Positions 8,962-17,812 are shown, counted from the first letter of the stretch. The stretch is DNA of 64,000 bases from JAVBLU01 sp031553225 (GCA_031553225.1 JAVBLU010000007.1:1-64000), one strand, 5' to 3'. A program made the numbers and translations. The notes: generated by a model not told the origin, from the letters alone.

Positions 8962-8990
8962 ATTATATGCCCACGCCATGGTTATGTCAA
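8962..8990 (-). promoter_or_regulatory. Consensus promoter of the metal-efflux operon
   Basis: Minus-strand TTGACA (8985-8990), a 17-base spacer and TATAAT (8962-8967) make a perfect sigma-A promoter. Such a strong promoter fits a repressor-controlled system. Confidence 0.93.
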
Positions 8991-9058
8991 GGGCATCTTT
9001 CTTCTGACCGGCCGTTGTGCTATACTTTTTATATAATCCGCATTGAAGGGGTGTGCCC

Positions 9059-9757
9059 ATGAGCCGTTTGGGCGATATGATCAAAAAGGAGCGGGAGAGC
9101 CGCAAGCTGTCCCCCCGCGACGCTGCGCGCGCCTGCGGGGTGGCGGAAGGCTACCTGTCGGAGGTAGAGTCCGGCCGCCGCATCATCAACGACGCGGAGG
9201 CCGCGCGCATTCTGCGCCGCATGGGCGCCGTGCAGCCCCAGGGCGATATGGGCGAGGCGAACTGGCTGGACGAAGCCCCCGCCGCCCCCAAAACGCCCGA
9301 ACGCCCGGCCGCAAAGCCGGCGAGCCCGCCGGCAAGAAAGGACGAGGGCCCGGCGGACGCTTGGCTGGACGCGCTGGGCGGGGTGATGCGCCGCGTGCCC
9401 GTGCTGGACGCGGGCGGGCGCACGCTCGAGTACCGCCCCATGCCCGTGATGGGCGGCCTCATCGAGGGCGCGCCCGCGGACAAGGTTTTTTATTACCGCA
9501 TGCCGGACGACGCGCTGCTCGGCTACCGCCTGCGCGCGGGCGACCTGCTCTTCTGCGTGCCCGTCGCCGCCCCGCCCGAAGAAGCGACCCTGGTCTTTTC
9601 CCTGAAGGGCCAAACGCTGTGCCGCCGCGTGCAAAAGCTGGAGGGAAACCGGCTGCTTGTGCAAACGCTGGACGCGCGGCCCGCCTCGCAAACGCTTGCC
9701 CTGCGCGACGTTACGATTCTGGGACGGGCCGTGCGCGCGGAAATCTTGCTGCAATAA
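9059..9757 (+). CDS. XRE-family regulator with S24/LexA-like C-terminal domain
   Basis: 232 residues from the ATG at 9059, preceded by AAGGGG; a GTG two codons earlier is also in frame. Residues 1-60 are a Cro/C1 helix-turn-helix (LGDMIKKERESRKLSPRDAARACGVAEGYLSEVESGRR). A proline/alanine linker of about 50 residues follows. The C-terminal part, DDALLGYRLRAGDLLFCVPV, has the shape of the LexA/S24 core but shows alanine where the catalytic serine is expected. It is therefore probably not self-cleaving. TATAAT lies at 9032-9037. The gene ends 18 bases before dnaE and could be co-transcribed with it. Confidence 0.75.
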   Translation: MSRLGDMIKKERESRKLSPRDAARACGVAEGYLSEVESGRRIINDAEAARILRRMGAVQPQGDMGEANWLDEAPAAPKTPERPAAKPASPPARKDEGPADAWLDALGGVMRRVPVLDAGGRTLEYRPMPVMGGLIEGAPADKVFYYRMPDDALLGYRLRAGDLLFCVPVAAPPEEATLVFSLKGQTLCRRVQKLEGNRLLVQTLDARPASQTLALRDVTILGRAVRAEILLQ

Positions 9758-9775
9758 TACGCGGAAAGGATCCCC

Positions 9776-12700
9776 ATGGCTTTCTGTCATCTGCATCTGC
9801 ATACCGAATACTCGCTGCTGGACGGCGCATGCCGCATCGGGCCGCTGGTTGCGCGCGCCAAGGAACTGCAGATGACGCATTTGGCCATCACCGACCACGG
9901 CGTTTTGTACGGCGCGGTGGATTTCTACCGCGCCTGCAAGGACGCGGGCATCGTGCCGGTGATCGGCTGCGAGGTGTACGTGGCCCCGGGCAGCATGCAG
10001 GATAAAACCTCCGCCGCGCGCGAGTACGCGCACCTGGTGCTGCTGTGCGAGAACCAAAAAGGCTGGCAGAACCTGATGGAGCTGTCCTCGCTTGGGTTTA
10101 CAAAGGGGTTCTACTATAAGCCGCGCATCGACTACGAAACGCTGGAGGCGCACGCCGAGGGACTCATCGCGCTGTCGGCCTGCCTTTCGGGCGACATCCC
10201 CCGCGCGCTGCTGGACGGCCGCTACGACACGGCCAAGGCCTTGGCGCTGCGGCTTGCCCGCGCCATGGGGCCGGATCGCTTCTATTTGGAAATGCAGGAG
10301 AACGGCCTTGCCGATCAGCGCGTGGTGAACCGCGAAATACAGCGTCTGGCGGCGGACACCGCCCTTCCCCTTGTGGCCACAAACGACGTGCACTACCTGC
10401 GTCAAAGCGACGCGCGCGCGCAGGAAGTGCTTATGTGCATCCAAACGAACAAGACGATGGACGATCCCGGCCGCATGCGCATGGAAACGGACGCGCTGTA
10501 CCTGCGCTCGGAGGAGGAGATGCGGGCGCTGTTCTCGTACTGCCCGCAGGCCGTGGAGAACGCGGCGCTGATCGCCGGCCGATGCCAAGTGGATTTTGAC
10601 TTTAAGTCGCGCCACCTGCCGCGTTTTACCCCGCCCGAAGGGGAAACGCCCGAGAACATGCTGCGCAGGCTGTGTGAAAAGGGCCTGCACGAGCGCTTTG
10701 CCGAGCCCGCGCAGGAGGCGTGGGACCGGCTGAACTACGAGCTCGCCATGATCGCTCACATGGGCTTTACGGAGTATTTCCTCATCGTTTGGGACTTCAT
10801 ACGCTACGCGCGGGAAAACCACATTCTGGTGGGCCCGGGACGGGGCAGCGGCGCGGGATCGCTTGTGGCGTACACGCTGTATATCACGGGCGTGGACCCG
10901 CTCGCCTGCGGACTGATCTTCGAGCGGTTCTTAAACCCCGACCGCATCTCCATGCCCGATCTGGACATCGATTTTTGCTACGAGCGCCGGCAAAAGGTGA
11001 TCGACTATGTGACGGCGCGCTACGGGTCCGACCGCGTCTGCCAGATCATCACCTTCGGCACCATGGCGGCCCGCGCCGTGCTGCGCGACGTGGGACGGGC
11101 GCTGGGTTTCGCCTACAACGAGGTGGACCCCATCGCCAAGCTCGTGCCCTTCGCGCTGGACATGACGCTGGACAAGGCTTTAACCGTAAGCGCCGACCTG
11201 AAGAGCATGTACGACTCGGACGGGCGCGTACGGGAGCTGTACGACACGGCGCGCGCCCTGGAGGGCATGCCGCGCCACGCCTCCACGCACGCGGCGGGCG
11301 TGCTCATCACCGCCGATCCTGTCACGCGCTACGTGCCCGTGCAGACGAACGACGAGGTGGTCACCACCCAGTTCCCCATGAACACGGTGGAGAAGCTTGG
11401 CCTTCTGAAGATGGATTTTTTGGGGTTGCGCACGCTGACCGTGCTGCGCGATACCATGGTGATGCTGGGAGCCCGCGAGGACGAGGTGGAGGCCCGGCTG
11501 GCGGCCATCCCTTTAGACGACGAGGCGACCTACGCCCTTCTTGGCAGCGGGGACACGGACGGCGTGTTCCAAATGGAGTCCGGCGGCATGCGCCGCGTGC
11601 TTGTGGAGCTGAAACCGCACAGCCTGGAGGAGATTACCGCCGTCATATCCCTGTACCGGCCGGGGCCCATGGAGTCCATCCCCCGCTACATCGCCGGAAA
11701 AAAGAACCCCTCTCTTGTCACCTATCTGCACGAGTCGCTGGAGCCTATCCTGAACACCTCCTACGGCTGCATGGTGTACCAGGAGCAGGTGCTGCAGATC
11801 GTACGCGACGTGGGCGGTTTTTCCATGGGCCGCGCCGACCTGATGCGCCGCGCCATGAGCAAAAAACAAAGGGACGTGATGGCCAGCGAAGGCGAGCACT
11901 TCATCCGCGGAGCCATGGACAAGGGCATGCCCGAGGCGGCGGCCCGCCAGTTGTTTGACGAGATGAGCGCCTTTGCGCAGTACGCCTTCAACAAATCGCA
12001 TGCGGCAGCCTATGCGCTGATCGCCTACCAAACCGCGTACCTGAAGTACCATCACCCGCGCGAACTGATGGCGGCGCTCATGAACTCCATGCTGGGCAAC
12101 ACGCAGAAAATCGCAGCGTATATACAGGGCCTCAAGCGCAAGGATATCCTCGCCCTGCCTCCGCACGTGAACCGCTCGGGGGCGCAGTTCTGCGTTGAAG
12201 AGGGCGGCCTTCGCTTCGGGCTCTCGGGCGTGAAAAACGTGGGACACACAGCGGTCGCGCACATCGTTTCCGAGCGGGAGCGCGCGCCCTTCACCGGCCT
12301 TGCGGACTTTTGCCGCCGCGCGGGCGAGGCGGCGGGCAAGCGGGGGCTGGAGTCCCTGATACGAGCGGGTGCGCTGGACGGCCTGGGCGCGAGCCGCGCG
12401 CAGATGATGGCCGTGTTCGAGCGCTTTATGGACGGCATGGCGGGCGAGCGCCGCCGCCAGGTGGAGGGACAGGTGTCCCTGTTTGGCGGGGAGATTGCCG
12501 AAGCCGCGCCGCCTCCGCTCCCTCAGGTGCCCGACTACCCGCCCCGCTACGCCCTGCAGCTGGAGAAGGAGGTGACGGGCATCTACCTGTCCGGCCACCC
12601 GCTGGACAGCATGCGCCCGCTGCTTGACCAGCTGGACGTGAACACCTCGCTGTTGTACGAGATGGCCGAGGAAGAGGACGCGCAGGCCCGCTACGATAAC

Positions 12701-13336
12701 ATGCCCGTGCACCTGGGCGGCATCATCACCCAAAGCCGCCGCAAGCTGACGCGCAAAAACGCCATGATGGCCTTTGTGACGCTGGAGGACCTGTACGGAG
12801 CGATTGAAGCGCTCGTGTTTCCCAAGGCGGTGGAGCTGACCCCCCAGCTGCTGGAGGCCGACTCGTGCGTGGTGCTCCACGGGCGGCTCTCGCTGCGCGA
12901 GGATGAGGAGCCCAAGGTGGTTGTGGAGGCCGTCACGCCGCTGACGCAGGAAGGCCTGGCCGCTCCGCAGCGCTTTGCAGGGGGCGGCCGCTACGCAAAC
13001 GGCGGCGGGAACGGCAGCTATGCGCAGAAAACCCCTCCGCCGTCGCCGGAGGGGCCTGGGCCATACGATATGCCCGCGGAGGCGGCCGAGCCGGATCTGC
13101 CGCCCAAGTGCCCGGCATGCGGCGCGGCGCTGGTAAAGAGCAAAAAGGGCGGCTTTGGCTGCTCGCGCTTTCGCGAGGGCTGCCGCTTCGCCGTACCCGT
13201 GGACGCGCTGAAGAGCCTGGGCGGTCCGGCCATTGACGAAACTCTTCTGCTTCGCGCGCTGCGCGAGCGCGCCGCCGCCGTACCGGGCGGAACGGTTCTC
13301 CTGACGGACACGGGCCTGAGCTACACCCCGTTCTAG
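9776..13336 (+). CDS. dnaE: DNA polymerase III alpha subunit with C-terminal C4 zinc finger
   Basis: Replicative polymerase of 1186 residues. The PHP domain begins HLHLHTEYSLLDG (His5, His7, His9). The palm carries PDLDIDF with Asp395 and Asp397 and KMDFLGLRTL with Asp547, matching the three catalytic aspartates of the C-family. A beta-clamp motif, QVSLF, is at 899-903, and an OB domain spans about 975-1045. An unusual tail follows: a glycine/proline-rich linker and a topoisomerase-type C4 zinc finger (Cys1112, Cys1115, Cys1129, Cys1136). The rest is DnaE1-like. The ATG is preceded by GGAAAGGA. Confidence 0.95.
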   Translation: MAFCHLHLHTEYSLLDGACRIGPLVARAKELQMTHLAITDHGVLYGAVDFYRACKDAGIVPVIGCEVYVAPGSMQDKTSAAREYAHLVLLCENQKGWQNLMELSSLGFTKGFYYKPRIDYETLEAHAEGLIALSACLSGDIPRALLDGRYDTAKALALRLARAMGPDRFYLEMQENGLADQRVVNREIQRLAADTALPLVATNDVHYLRQSDARAQEVLMCIQTNKTMDDPGRMRMETDALYLRSEEEMRALFSYCPQAVENAALIAGRCQVDFDFKSRHLPRFTPPEGETPENMLRRLCEKGLHERFAEPAQEAWDRLNYELAMIAHMGFTEYFLIVWDFIRYARENHILVGPGRGSGAGSLVAYTLYITGVDPLACGLIFERFLNPDRISMPDLDIDFCYERRQKVIDYVTARYGSDRVCQIITFGTMAARAVLRDVGRALGFAYNEVDPIAKLVPFALDMTLDKALTVSADLKSMYDSDGRVRELYDTARALEGMPRHASTHAAGVLITADPVTRYVPVQTNDEVVTTQFPMNTVEKLGLLKMDFLGLRTLTVLRDTMVMLGAREDEVEARLAAIPLDDEATYALLGSGDTDGVFQMESGGMRRVLVELKPHSLEEITAVISLYRPGPMESIPRYIAGKKNPSLVTYLHESLEPILNTSYGCMVYQEQVLQIVRDVGGFSMGRADLMRRAMSKKQRDVMASEGEHFIRGAMDKGMPEAAARQLFDEMSAFAQYAFNKSHAAAYALIAYQTAYLKYHHPRELMAALMNSMLGNTQKIAAYIQGLKRKDILALPPHVNRSGAQFCVEEGGLRFGLSGVKNVGHTAVAHIVSERERAPFTGLADFCRRAGEAAGKRGLESLIRAGALDGLGASRAQMMAVFERFMDGMAGERRRQVEGQVSLFGGEIAEAAPPPLPQVPDYPPRYALQLEKEVTGIYLSGHPLDSMRPLLDQLDVNTSLLYEMAEEEDAQARYDNMPVHLGGIITQSRRKLTRKNAMMAFVTLEDLYGAIEALVFPKAVELTPQLLEADSCVVLHGRLSLREDEEPKVVVEAVTPLTQEGLAAPQRFAGGGRYANGGGNGSYAQKTPPPSPEGPGPYDMPAEAAEPDLPPKCPACGAALVKSKKGGFGCSRFREGCRFAVPVDALKSLGGPAIDETLLLRALRERAAAVPGGTVLLTDTGLSYTPF

Positions 13337-13408
13337 CCCGCCTGCTGCCGACATGCCGCCGAAGCGCGCCGCATGCGGGCTTCGTCCGCTTTTATCAGGC
13401 CGCCGCGC

Positions 13409-14131
13409 CTACCTGGCCATGGTTTCGTACAGGGCGATGCCCGCGGCCACGGCCAGGTTCAGCGAGTCCACCAGGGGCGACTGAGGGATGCGCACGGCCT
13501 GGCCCATGCGGGAAAACTCCGGAGGCAGGCCCTCCGCCTCGTTGCCGAACACGAGCGCATAAGGCTCCCGCGGGGGCGCGAGCTCCGGCAGGGCGAGGGC
13601 GCCGTCCAGCATGAACGGGTACAGAGCGTACCCTGGATGCTCGGCGCGGTAGTCTTCAAAGGTTTCGTACGTTTTCGTGCGCAGGCGAAAGAGCGCGCCC
13701 ATGGACGAGCGGGCCACATGCGGGTCGTGCACGTCCACGCACGGGGCGATGAGCGCGACGTCCGGCGCGGCAAAGCCCAGCGCGGCCCGCAGGATGGTGC
13801 CCACGTTCCCTGCGTCCGCCGCGCGCACGAGCACCGCCTGGCGCGGGCCGGTCAGCTGATCGGCCCACTTCTCGTACACGCCCACGGCGAAGCAGTTCCC
13901 CTTGGGCGAAAGGCGCGCGATGGCGCGGTCGTCCTCCTTGCAGGGCACCTGCAGGGCGGCGCACTCCCGCCGCAAGGCCGCGACGCCCTCGTTGCGCGCC
14001 CCCTGCGAGGACAGCAGCACGCACAGCGCCTTTTCCGGGCGGGCGCGCAATAGCTCCAGCGAAACGGACGCCCCCAGCGCGTAGCTGTGCGGCATCTCGC
14101 GCTTATAAGGCTTGTAGCGGGGAAGCTCCAT
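13409..14131 (-). CDS. SPOUT-class RNA methyltransferase (TrmH/SpoU family)
   Basis: Probable rRNA or tRNA 2'-O-ribose methyltransferase, 240 residues from the ATG at 14129-14131, which has AAGGAGGTG upstream. An N-terminal substrate-binding domain of about 90 residues is followed by the SpoU fold. Visible motifs are RAADAGNVGTILRAA (motif 1), VFGNEAEGLPPE (motif 2) and IPQSPLVDSLNLAVAAGIALYE (motif 3 and trefoil knot). The specific nucleotide modified cannot be assigned. It converges with dnaE. Confidence 0.88.
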   Translation of the reverse strand: MELPRYKPYKREMPHSYALGASVSLELLRARPEKALCVLLSSQGARNEGVAALRRECAALQVPCKEDDRAIARLSPKGNCFAVGVYEKWADQLTGPRQAVLVRAADAGNVGTILRAALGFAAPDVALIAPCVDVHDPHVARSSMGALFRLRTKTYETFEDYRAEHPGYALYPFMLDGALALPELAPPREPYALVFGNEAEGLPPEFSRMGQAVRIPQSPLVDSLNLAVAAGIALYETMAR

Positions 14132-14153
14132 ACCGCTTGCACCTCCTTGCGGC

Positions 14154-14162
14154 ATTATATCA
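14154..14162 (-). promoter_or_regulatory. Extended -10 promoter of the SPOUT methyltransferase
   Basis: On the minus strand TGA precedes TATAAT (14154-14159), giving an extended -10 close to the gene's ribosome site. No clear -35 is seen. Confidence 0.5.
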
Positions 14163-14248
14163 CGGCCGGCGCAATCTTGCGCGCCCATGGTTCGTAAAGC
14201 CATTAATTGGGTATGAAAGGGCATACGGAAACGAAAGGAGATAAGACC

Positions 14249-14629
14249 ATGAAGAACCAAAGGACATACCTCATCTGCGATACCTGCAACACCATGGTCG
14301 GTTTGATGGACGACGGGGGCGGCACCGTTGTGTGCTGTGGCAAGCCCATGCGCGTGCTGGAGGCGAACACCACGGACGCGGCCAAGGAGAAGCATGTGCC
14401 GATCGCCGTGCGCGAGGGCTGCCTTCTGAAGGTGAGCGTCGGTTCGGCGGCGCACCCCATGACGGACGAGCACCACATCGCCTGGGTGGCCACGGCGCAG
14501 GGCGGGCACACCCAGCGCATAACGCTAAGCCCGAAGGACGCGCCCGCGGCGGAGTTCTGCGTGGAGGACGCTCCCCTCACCGTGTACGCCTACTGTAACC
14601 TGCACGGCCTTTGGAAAGCGGAGGTATAG
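14249..14629 (+). CDS. dfx: Desulfoferrodoxin / superoxide reductase (2Fe type)
   Basis: Reduces superoxide to hydrogen peroxide without making oxygen, an anaerobe's defence enzyme. 126 residues from the ATG at 14249, with AAAGGAG eight bases upstream. The N-terminal desulforedoxin-like domain keeps four cysteines (CDTC and CCGKPM), so centre I is probably present. The catalytic Fe(His)4Cys centre is indicated by EKHVPI, HPMTDEHHIAWV and YCNLHGLW, including the glutamate and lysine of the EKH motif. It is followed after three bases by the ferritin gene. Confidence 0.95.
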   Translation: MKNQRTYLICDTCNTMVGLMDDGGGTVVCCGKPMRVLEANTTDAAKEKHVPIAVREGCLLKVSVGSAAHPMTDEHHIAWVATAQGGHTQRITLSPKDAPAAEFCVEDAPLTVYAYCNLHGLWKAEV

Positions 14630-14632
14630 CGC

Positions 14633-15151
14633 ATGACGCCCGAGGTGGAGCGCGCCCTACAAGAGCAAGTGCAGGCGGAGATGTACTCCGCCTATCTGTA
14701 CCTGGCCATGTCGGCCTGGGCGGGCCATGAGAACTGGCCAGGCCTGCGGAACTGGCTGTTCGTGCAGTACCAGGAAGAGACGCTGCATGCGCTCACCCTG
14801 CACGACCAGATCATCGGGCGCGGGGCGCGCTCGGTGCTCATGGCCATCGACGCCCCGCCCGCCGACTTTGGCAGCCACATCGACATCTTTCGGGCCGTGC
14901 TGAAGCATGAGCGCTACATCACCGGCCGCATCGGGGCCATCGCCACCCTGGCGCTCAAGGAGAACGACCACGCGCTCTATCAGTTCATTATGATTTACGT
15001 GAAGGAGCAGGTGGAGGAGGAAGCAAGCGCCACCGACCTTTTGCGGCGCGTGGAGCGCATCGGCGACAACCCCGGCCTTCTTGAGGCGCTGGACAAGGAG
15101 TTGGCCGCCCGCGTCTTTACGCCCAGCTTTGGCGCGGCGGCGCAGGCGTAG
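14633..15151 (+). CDS. ftn: Ferritin, non-haem type
   Basis: Iron-storage cage protein with ferroxidase activity, 172 residues. The four-helix-bundle ferroxidase residues are visible: Glu in QVQAEMYSAYLYLAM, E-E-x-x-H in QYQEETLHALTLHDQ, and Glu/Gln in the YVKEQVEEE helix. The start lies three bases after the superoxide reductase stop. The pairing is meaningful: superoxide reductase makes peroxide, and ferritin removes the ferrous iron that would react with it. Confidence 0.95.
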   Translation: MTPEVERALQEQVQAEMYSAYLYLAMSAWAGHENWPGLRNWLFVQYQEETLHALTLHDQIIGRGARSVLMAIDAPPADFGSHIDIFRAVLKHERYITGRIGAIATLALKENDHALYQFIMIYVKEQVEEEASATDLLRRVERIGDNPGLLEALDKELAARVFTPSFGAAAQA

Positions 15152-15182
15152 GGTCTTTCCCCGCGCCGGATAAACGCGCAAC

Positions 15183-15214
15183 AGCAGCCTGGCGGCTCGT
15201 TCTGCCGGGCTGCT
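15183..15214. terminator. Hairpin between converging ferritin and methyltransferase genes
   Basis: AGCAGCCTGGCGG and CTGCCGGGCTGCT form a 13-bp stem with G-U pairs around a short loop. There is no T run on either side, so if it terminates transcription it does so weakly or with a factor. Confidence 0.4.
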
Positions 15215-15232
15215 CGCGTGCATGGCCCTTGG

Positions 15233-16042
15233 TTACAGCGGCTTTTTGCACAAAAAAATCTGATTGTAATCGAAGACGGCCGGCCCGGTTACGGGTACGA
15301 TCGCTGGGTCGCAGGCGTCCCCGTCGCACATCGTCACGACAAAGCCGACCCTGCGCAGTTTATCGGCAAAATCGCGGCCATACAGCCGCAGGTGATCGCT
15401 CTGCCCAAAGGCCATGGCGCGCCCGGCCGGGTCGTTGATGGACGGGTCCTCATACGTATCCGCCCTGTCCGGCAGAAGCGGAACGCTCAGCTCCACGCAG
15501 CCGCCCGGCCTGACGATGCGCAGCAGCTCGCGCAGCGCGGCGCCGTCGTCGTCCACATGCTCCAGAACGTGGTCGCAGGAAATGAAGTCGTACGCGCCGT
15601 CCGCAAAGGGCGTATGCTGGATATCCGCCCGAACGTCCGCGGATCTCTCGAACAGGTCGGCGCTGAGAAAGGACCGCTTCCTGCGCTTGAACCAAATGCG
15701 GTACGCATAGGCCGGGGCGAAGATGAGCACCTTGTCGGACGGGCGGGGCAGGGCGTTCTTATCCAGGTAGTCGCAGACGATGCGATGCCTTGGGTAGGAG
15801 CCGCAGTAGGGGCAAACGACGTCTCTGCGGGCGTTTTGGCCGGCTGCGCCGCCGTGCTGTTCCGCGCTGATCACAAACGTGTCGAAGCCGGAAAAATGAT
15901 GTCCGCAGCAGGGGCAACGGACGCGATCGCCCTTTAAACGCATGCGGCGGGGCAGCGACCCAAGGCGCATGTAGGCTGCCTTGCTTGCACGGAGCAGGCC
16001 GCGAGGCAAATGCTTCTTCGCCAAGCGCTTGATCGTTTCCAT
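15233..16042 (-). CDS. SAM-dependent methyltransferase with N-terminal zinc-ribbon-like cysteines
   Basis: 269 residues from the ATG at 16040-16042 (AGGGAGAG upstream); a longer reading of nine extra codons lacks a ribosome site. The first part has two Cys pairs, CPCCGHHF and CPYCGSYPRHR, which probably bind zinc. The rest is a class I Methyltransf_11-type domain with ADIQHTPFADGAYDFISCDHVLEHVDDD and LRIVRPGG, characteristic of small-molecule or glycan methyltransferases. The substrate is unknown. It is divergent from the DUF4838 gene. Confidence 0.8.
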   Translation of the reverse strand: METIKRLAKKHLPRGLLRASKAAYMRLGSLPRRMRLKGDRVRCPCCGHHFSGFDTFVISAEQHGGAAGQNARRDVVCPYCGSYPRHRIVCDYLDKNALPRPSDKVLIFAPAYAYRIWFKRRKRSFLSADLFERSADVRADIQHTPFADGAYDFISCDHVLEHVDDDGAALRELLRIVRPGGCVELSVPLLPDRADTYEDPSINDPAGRAMAFGQSDHLRLYGRDFADKLRRVGFVVTMCDGDACDPAIVPVTGPAVFDYNQIFLCKKPL

Positions 16043-16101
16043 AAAAAGCTCTCCCTTCGTTGCGCTCACGCTGAGGAATCCATGCGGAGGAGGCGGCGCG
16101 T

Positions 16102-17064
16102 ATGGACAACCGGCCCGGCGTGGTCATCAACAACCAGGACATATACGAAGGCTGGGCCGATCTTGCGCACGGCGCGGGCATCGGCACGATCGCCCTGCAC
16201 GCTTTTCACCAGGACGGGTTCGTGGCCGGGCTGTACGATCTGCAAAGCATGATGCGCGGCGGGCGCGGTGCGGCCATGCTGCACCGGATGGACGAGCTGG
16301 GCCTTGAGCGCGAGTATATGCTGCACGCGGCGGAGTATCTGCTGCCGCGCGGGCTCTTCTGCGCACACCCAGAGTATTTTCGCATGGACGCAGCAGGCCG
16401 GCGCACGCCGGAGGGAAACTTGTGCCTGCACAGCCAGAACGCCCTGGATATCATGCGCGAGCGCGCCGTGCATCTTGTGCGCAGCCTTCCTTCCACCACG
16501 CACCGCTACTACCTGTGGGCGGACGACCTGGCCGAGTGGTGCCGGTGCGACAGATGCCGCGCCTATTCGCCGGGCGAGCAGAACCTTCTGCTGATGAACG
16601 CCCTGCTGCCCGCCGTGCAGGCGGCGGACGGAAAGGGCCGGCTTGCCTGCCTTGCGTACATGAACACGCTTCGGAGCGTGCCGGCGGCGGTGGCCCCGCT
16701 TCCCGGCGTGTTTCTGCAGTGGACCGGGCCGGGCATACTGACGCCCCGATGCACGAACTCCGTGCGTTTTCACCCCGACATGATGCGCGCGATGAACGGT
16801 TACCTGCGCAGCTTTGCCGGCCGGGAGGCCGTCGTGTTGGACTACTGGATCGACCATTCGGTGTACTGCCGCTGGAACAGGACGGGCGAGCGGTTCCGCT
16901 TTGACGAGGACTGCGCGCGGGAGGACATCGCCTTCTACAGGGCGGCGGGCTTTACGCAGCTGACGTCCTTTGCCTGCTTCTTCGACGAGGCGTACTTCCG
17001 CGCGCACGGCGAGGGGCCCGTGCGCTCCTTTGGCGCGCTGTTCGCGCAGGCGGCTAAGGGATAA
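16102..17064 (+). CDS. Stand-alone DUF4838-type protein (glycoside hydrolase-like)
   Basis: 320 residues. The segment HRYYLWADDLAEWCRCDRCRAYSPGEQ closely matches the DUF4838 signature (W-x-D-D-x-x-W-C-x-C-x-x-C), found in large proteins that accompany polysaccharide-degrading genes. Downstream come FLQWTGPGILTP and VLDYWIDHSVYC. There is no signal peptide, and the protein is much shorter than usual family members, so it appears to be a single-domain cytoplasmic version. A GGAGGAGG site precedes the ATG. Enzymatic activity is inferred from the fold only. Confidence 0.65.
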   Translation: MDNRPGVVINNQDIYEGWADLAHGAGIGTIALHAFHQDGFVAGLYDLQSMMRGGRGAAMLHRMDELGLEREYMLHAAEYLLPRGLFCAHPEYFRMDAAGRRTPEGNLCLHSQNALDIMRERAVHLVRSLPSTTHRYYLWADDLAEWCRCDRCRAYSPGEQNLLLMNALLPAVQAADGKGRLACLAYMNTLRSVPAAVAPLPGVFLQWTGPGILTPRCTNSVRFHPDMMRAMNGYLRSFAGREAVVLDYWIDHSVYCRWNRTGERFRFDEDCAREDIAFYRAAGFTQLTSFACFFDEAYFRAHGEGPVRSFGALFAQAAKG

Positions 17065-17758
17065 AACGAAGGACAAAATCCTGATAGCGGCGGTAAACGG
17101 CGAAATCGAGGAAGGCGCAGTGCCCCATGCCCTCCGCTTCCACATACGTCACGTCGTGGCCGCAGGCGCGCATGGCCGCCACAAGCCGGTCGGAATGCAT
17201 GGCCTTGCTCACCGATTGGTCGGCCGTGCCGTGTACCACAAAGTAGGGAACGCGGGGCATCGCGGCGGCCTGCTCGATGGGCGAGTTCTCGGCAAACGCC
17301 GCCTGCATGTCCCCCCCGTCCAAACCGTAGGCGTACACAAATGTGCGCGGCAGGTCCGGGCGTTCGGTCGCGTGGCAGCGCGGATCGGCGACCGGGCAGT
17401 TGCACGCCACCGCCGCGGGCTCCTTTTTCGCATAGCGCGCATAGATGAGCGCCGCGTGCCCGCCCATGCTGCCCCCGCGCAGGATGAGCGGCGTGCCGGA
17501 CGGTAAGCGATACTCCTGAAAAACGCGCCGCACAATCTCGTCCACGAGGGCGCGCGCCTGCCGGTTCATCCAGGACCAGGGCCCATAGTAGGGAAAGACG
17601 CACAGCGCGCCCGAAGCGGCCAGCTCCAGCTCCTCCGTGTCGGGCAGCTTCTTCTCCATGGAGTAGCCCAGCCCATGGAAGGAGAGCACCACTGCGCGCA
17701 CAGGCCCCTTCACATAGGGCGCGCCCACAAAAGCGACGTCCGTCAGAGCGCCAAACAT
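17054..17758 (-). CDS. Alpha/beta hydrolase (esterase/peptidase-like)
   Basis: 234 residues from the ATG at 17756-17758, chosen because GGGAGGG lies six bases upstream; longer readings have none. The nucleophile elbow is ILRGGSMGGHAAL, the acid is probably Asp in VVHGTADQSV, and the histidine is in EGMGHCAFLDF, giving a complete Ser-Asp-His triad. The oxyanion region VVLSFHGLGYS precedes it. The substrate is unknown. Its 3' end overlaps the 3' end of the DUF4838 gene by 11 bases, a tail-to-tail arrangement. Confidence 0.85.
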   Translation of the reverse strand: MFGALTDVAFVGAPYVKGPVRAVVLSFHGLGYSMEKKLPDTEELELAASGALCVFPYYGPWSWMNRQARALVDEIVRRVFQEYRLPSGTPLILRGGSMGGHAALIYARYAKKEPAAVACNCPVADPRCHATERPDLPRTFVYAYGLDGGDMQAAFAENSPIEQAAAMPRVPYFVVHGTADQSVSKAMHSDRLVAAMRACGHDVTYVEAEGMGHCAFLDFAVYRRYQDFVLRFIP

Positions 17759-17783
17759 ATCTGTCCCTCCCATGCCTGCCCCG

Positions 17784-17812
17784 AGTATAGCATCCTGCCT
17801 TTTCAGAGGCAA
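17784..17812 (-). promoter_or_regulatory. Promoter of the alpha/beta hydrolase gene
   Basis: TTGCCT (17807-17812), a 17-base spacer and TATACT (17784-17789) on the minus strand, about 25 bases from the chosen start. Confidence 0.7.

Noticed and set aside
9029..13354. Two long minus-strand open frames opposite the XRE gene and dnaE
   Set aside because: Shadow frames of dnaE with the same biased composition.
16066..17145. Minus-strand frame of 359 codons opposite the DUF4838 gene
   Set aside because: The opposite strand has a recognised family signature and a ribosome site; this frame has neither.
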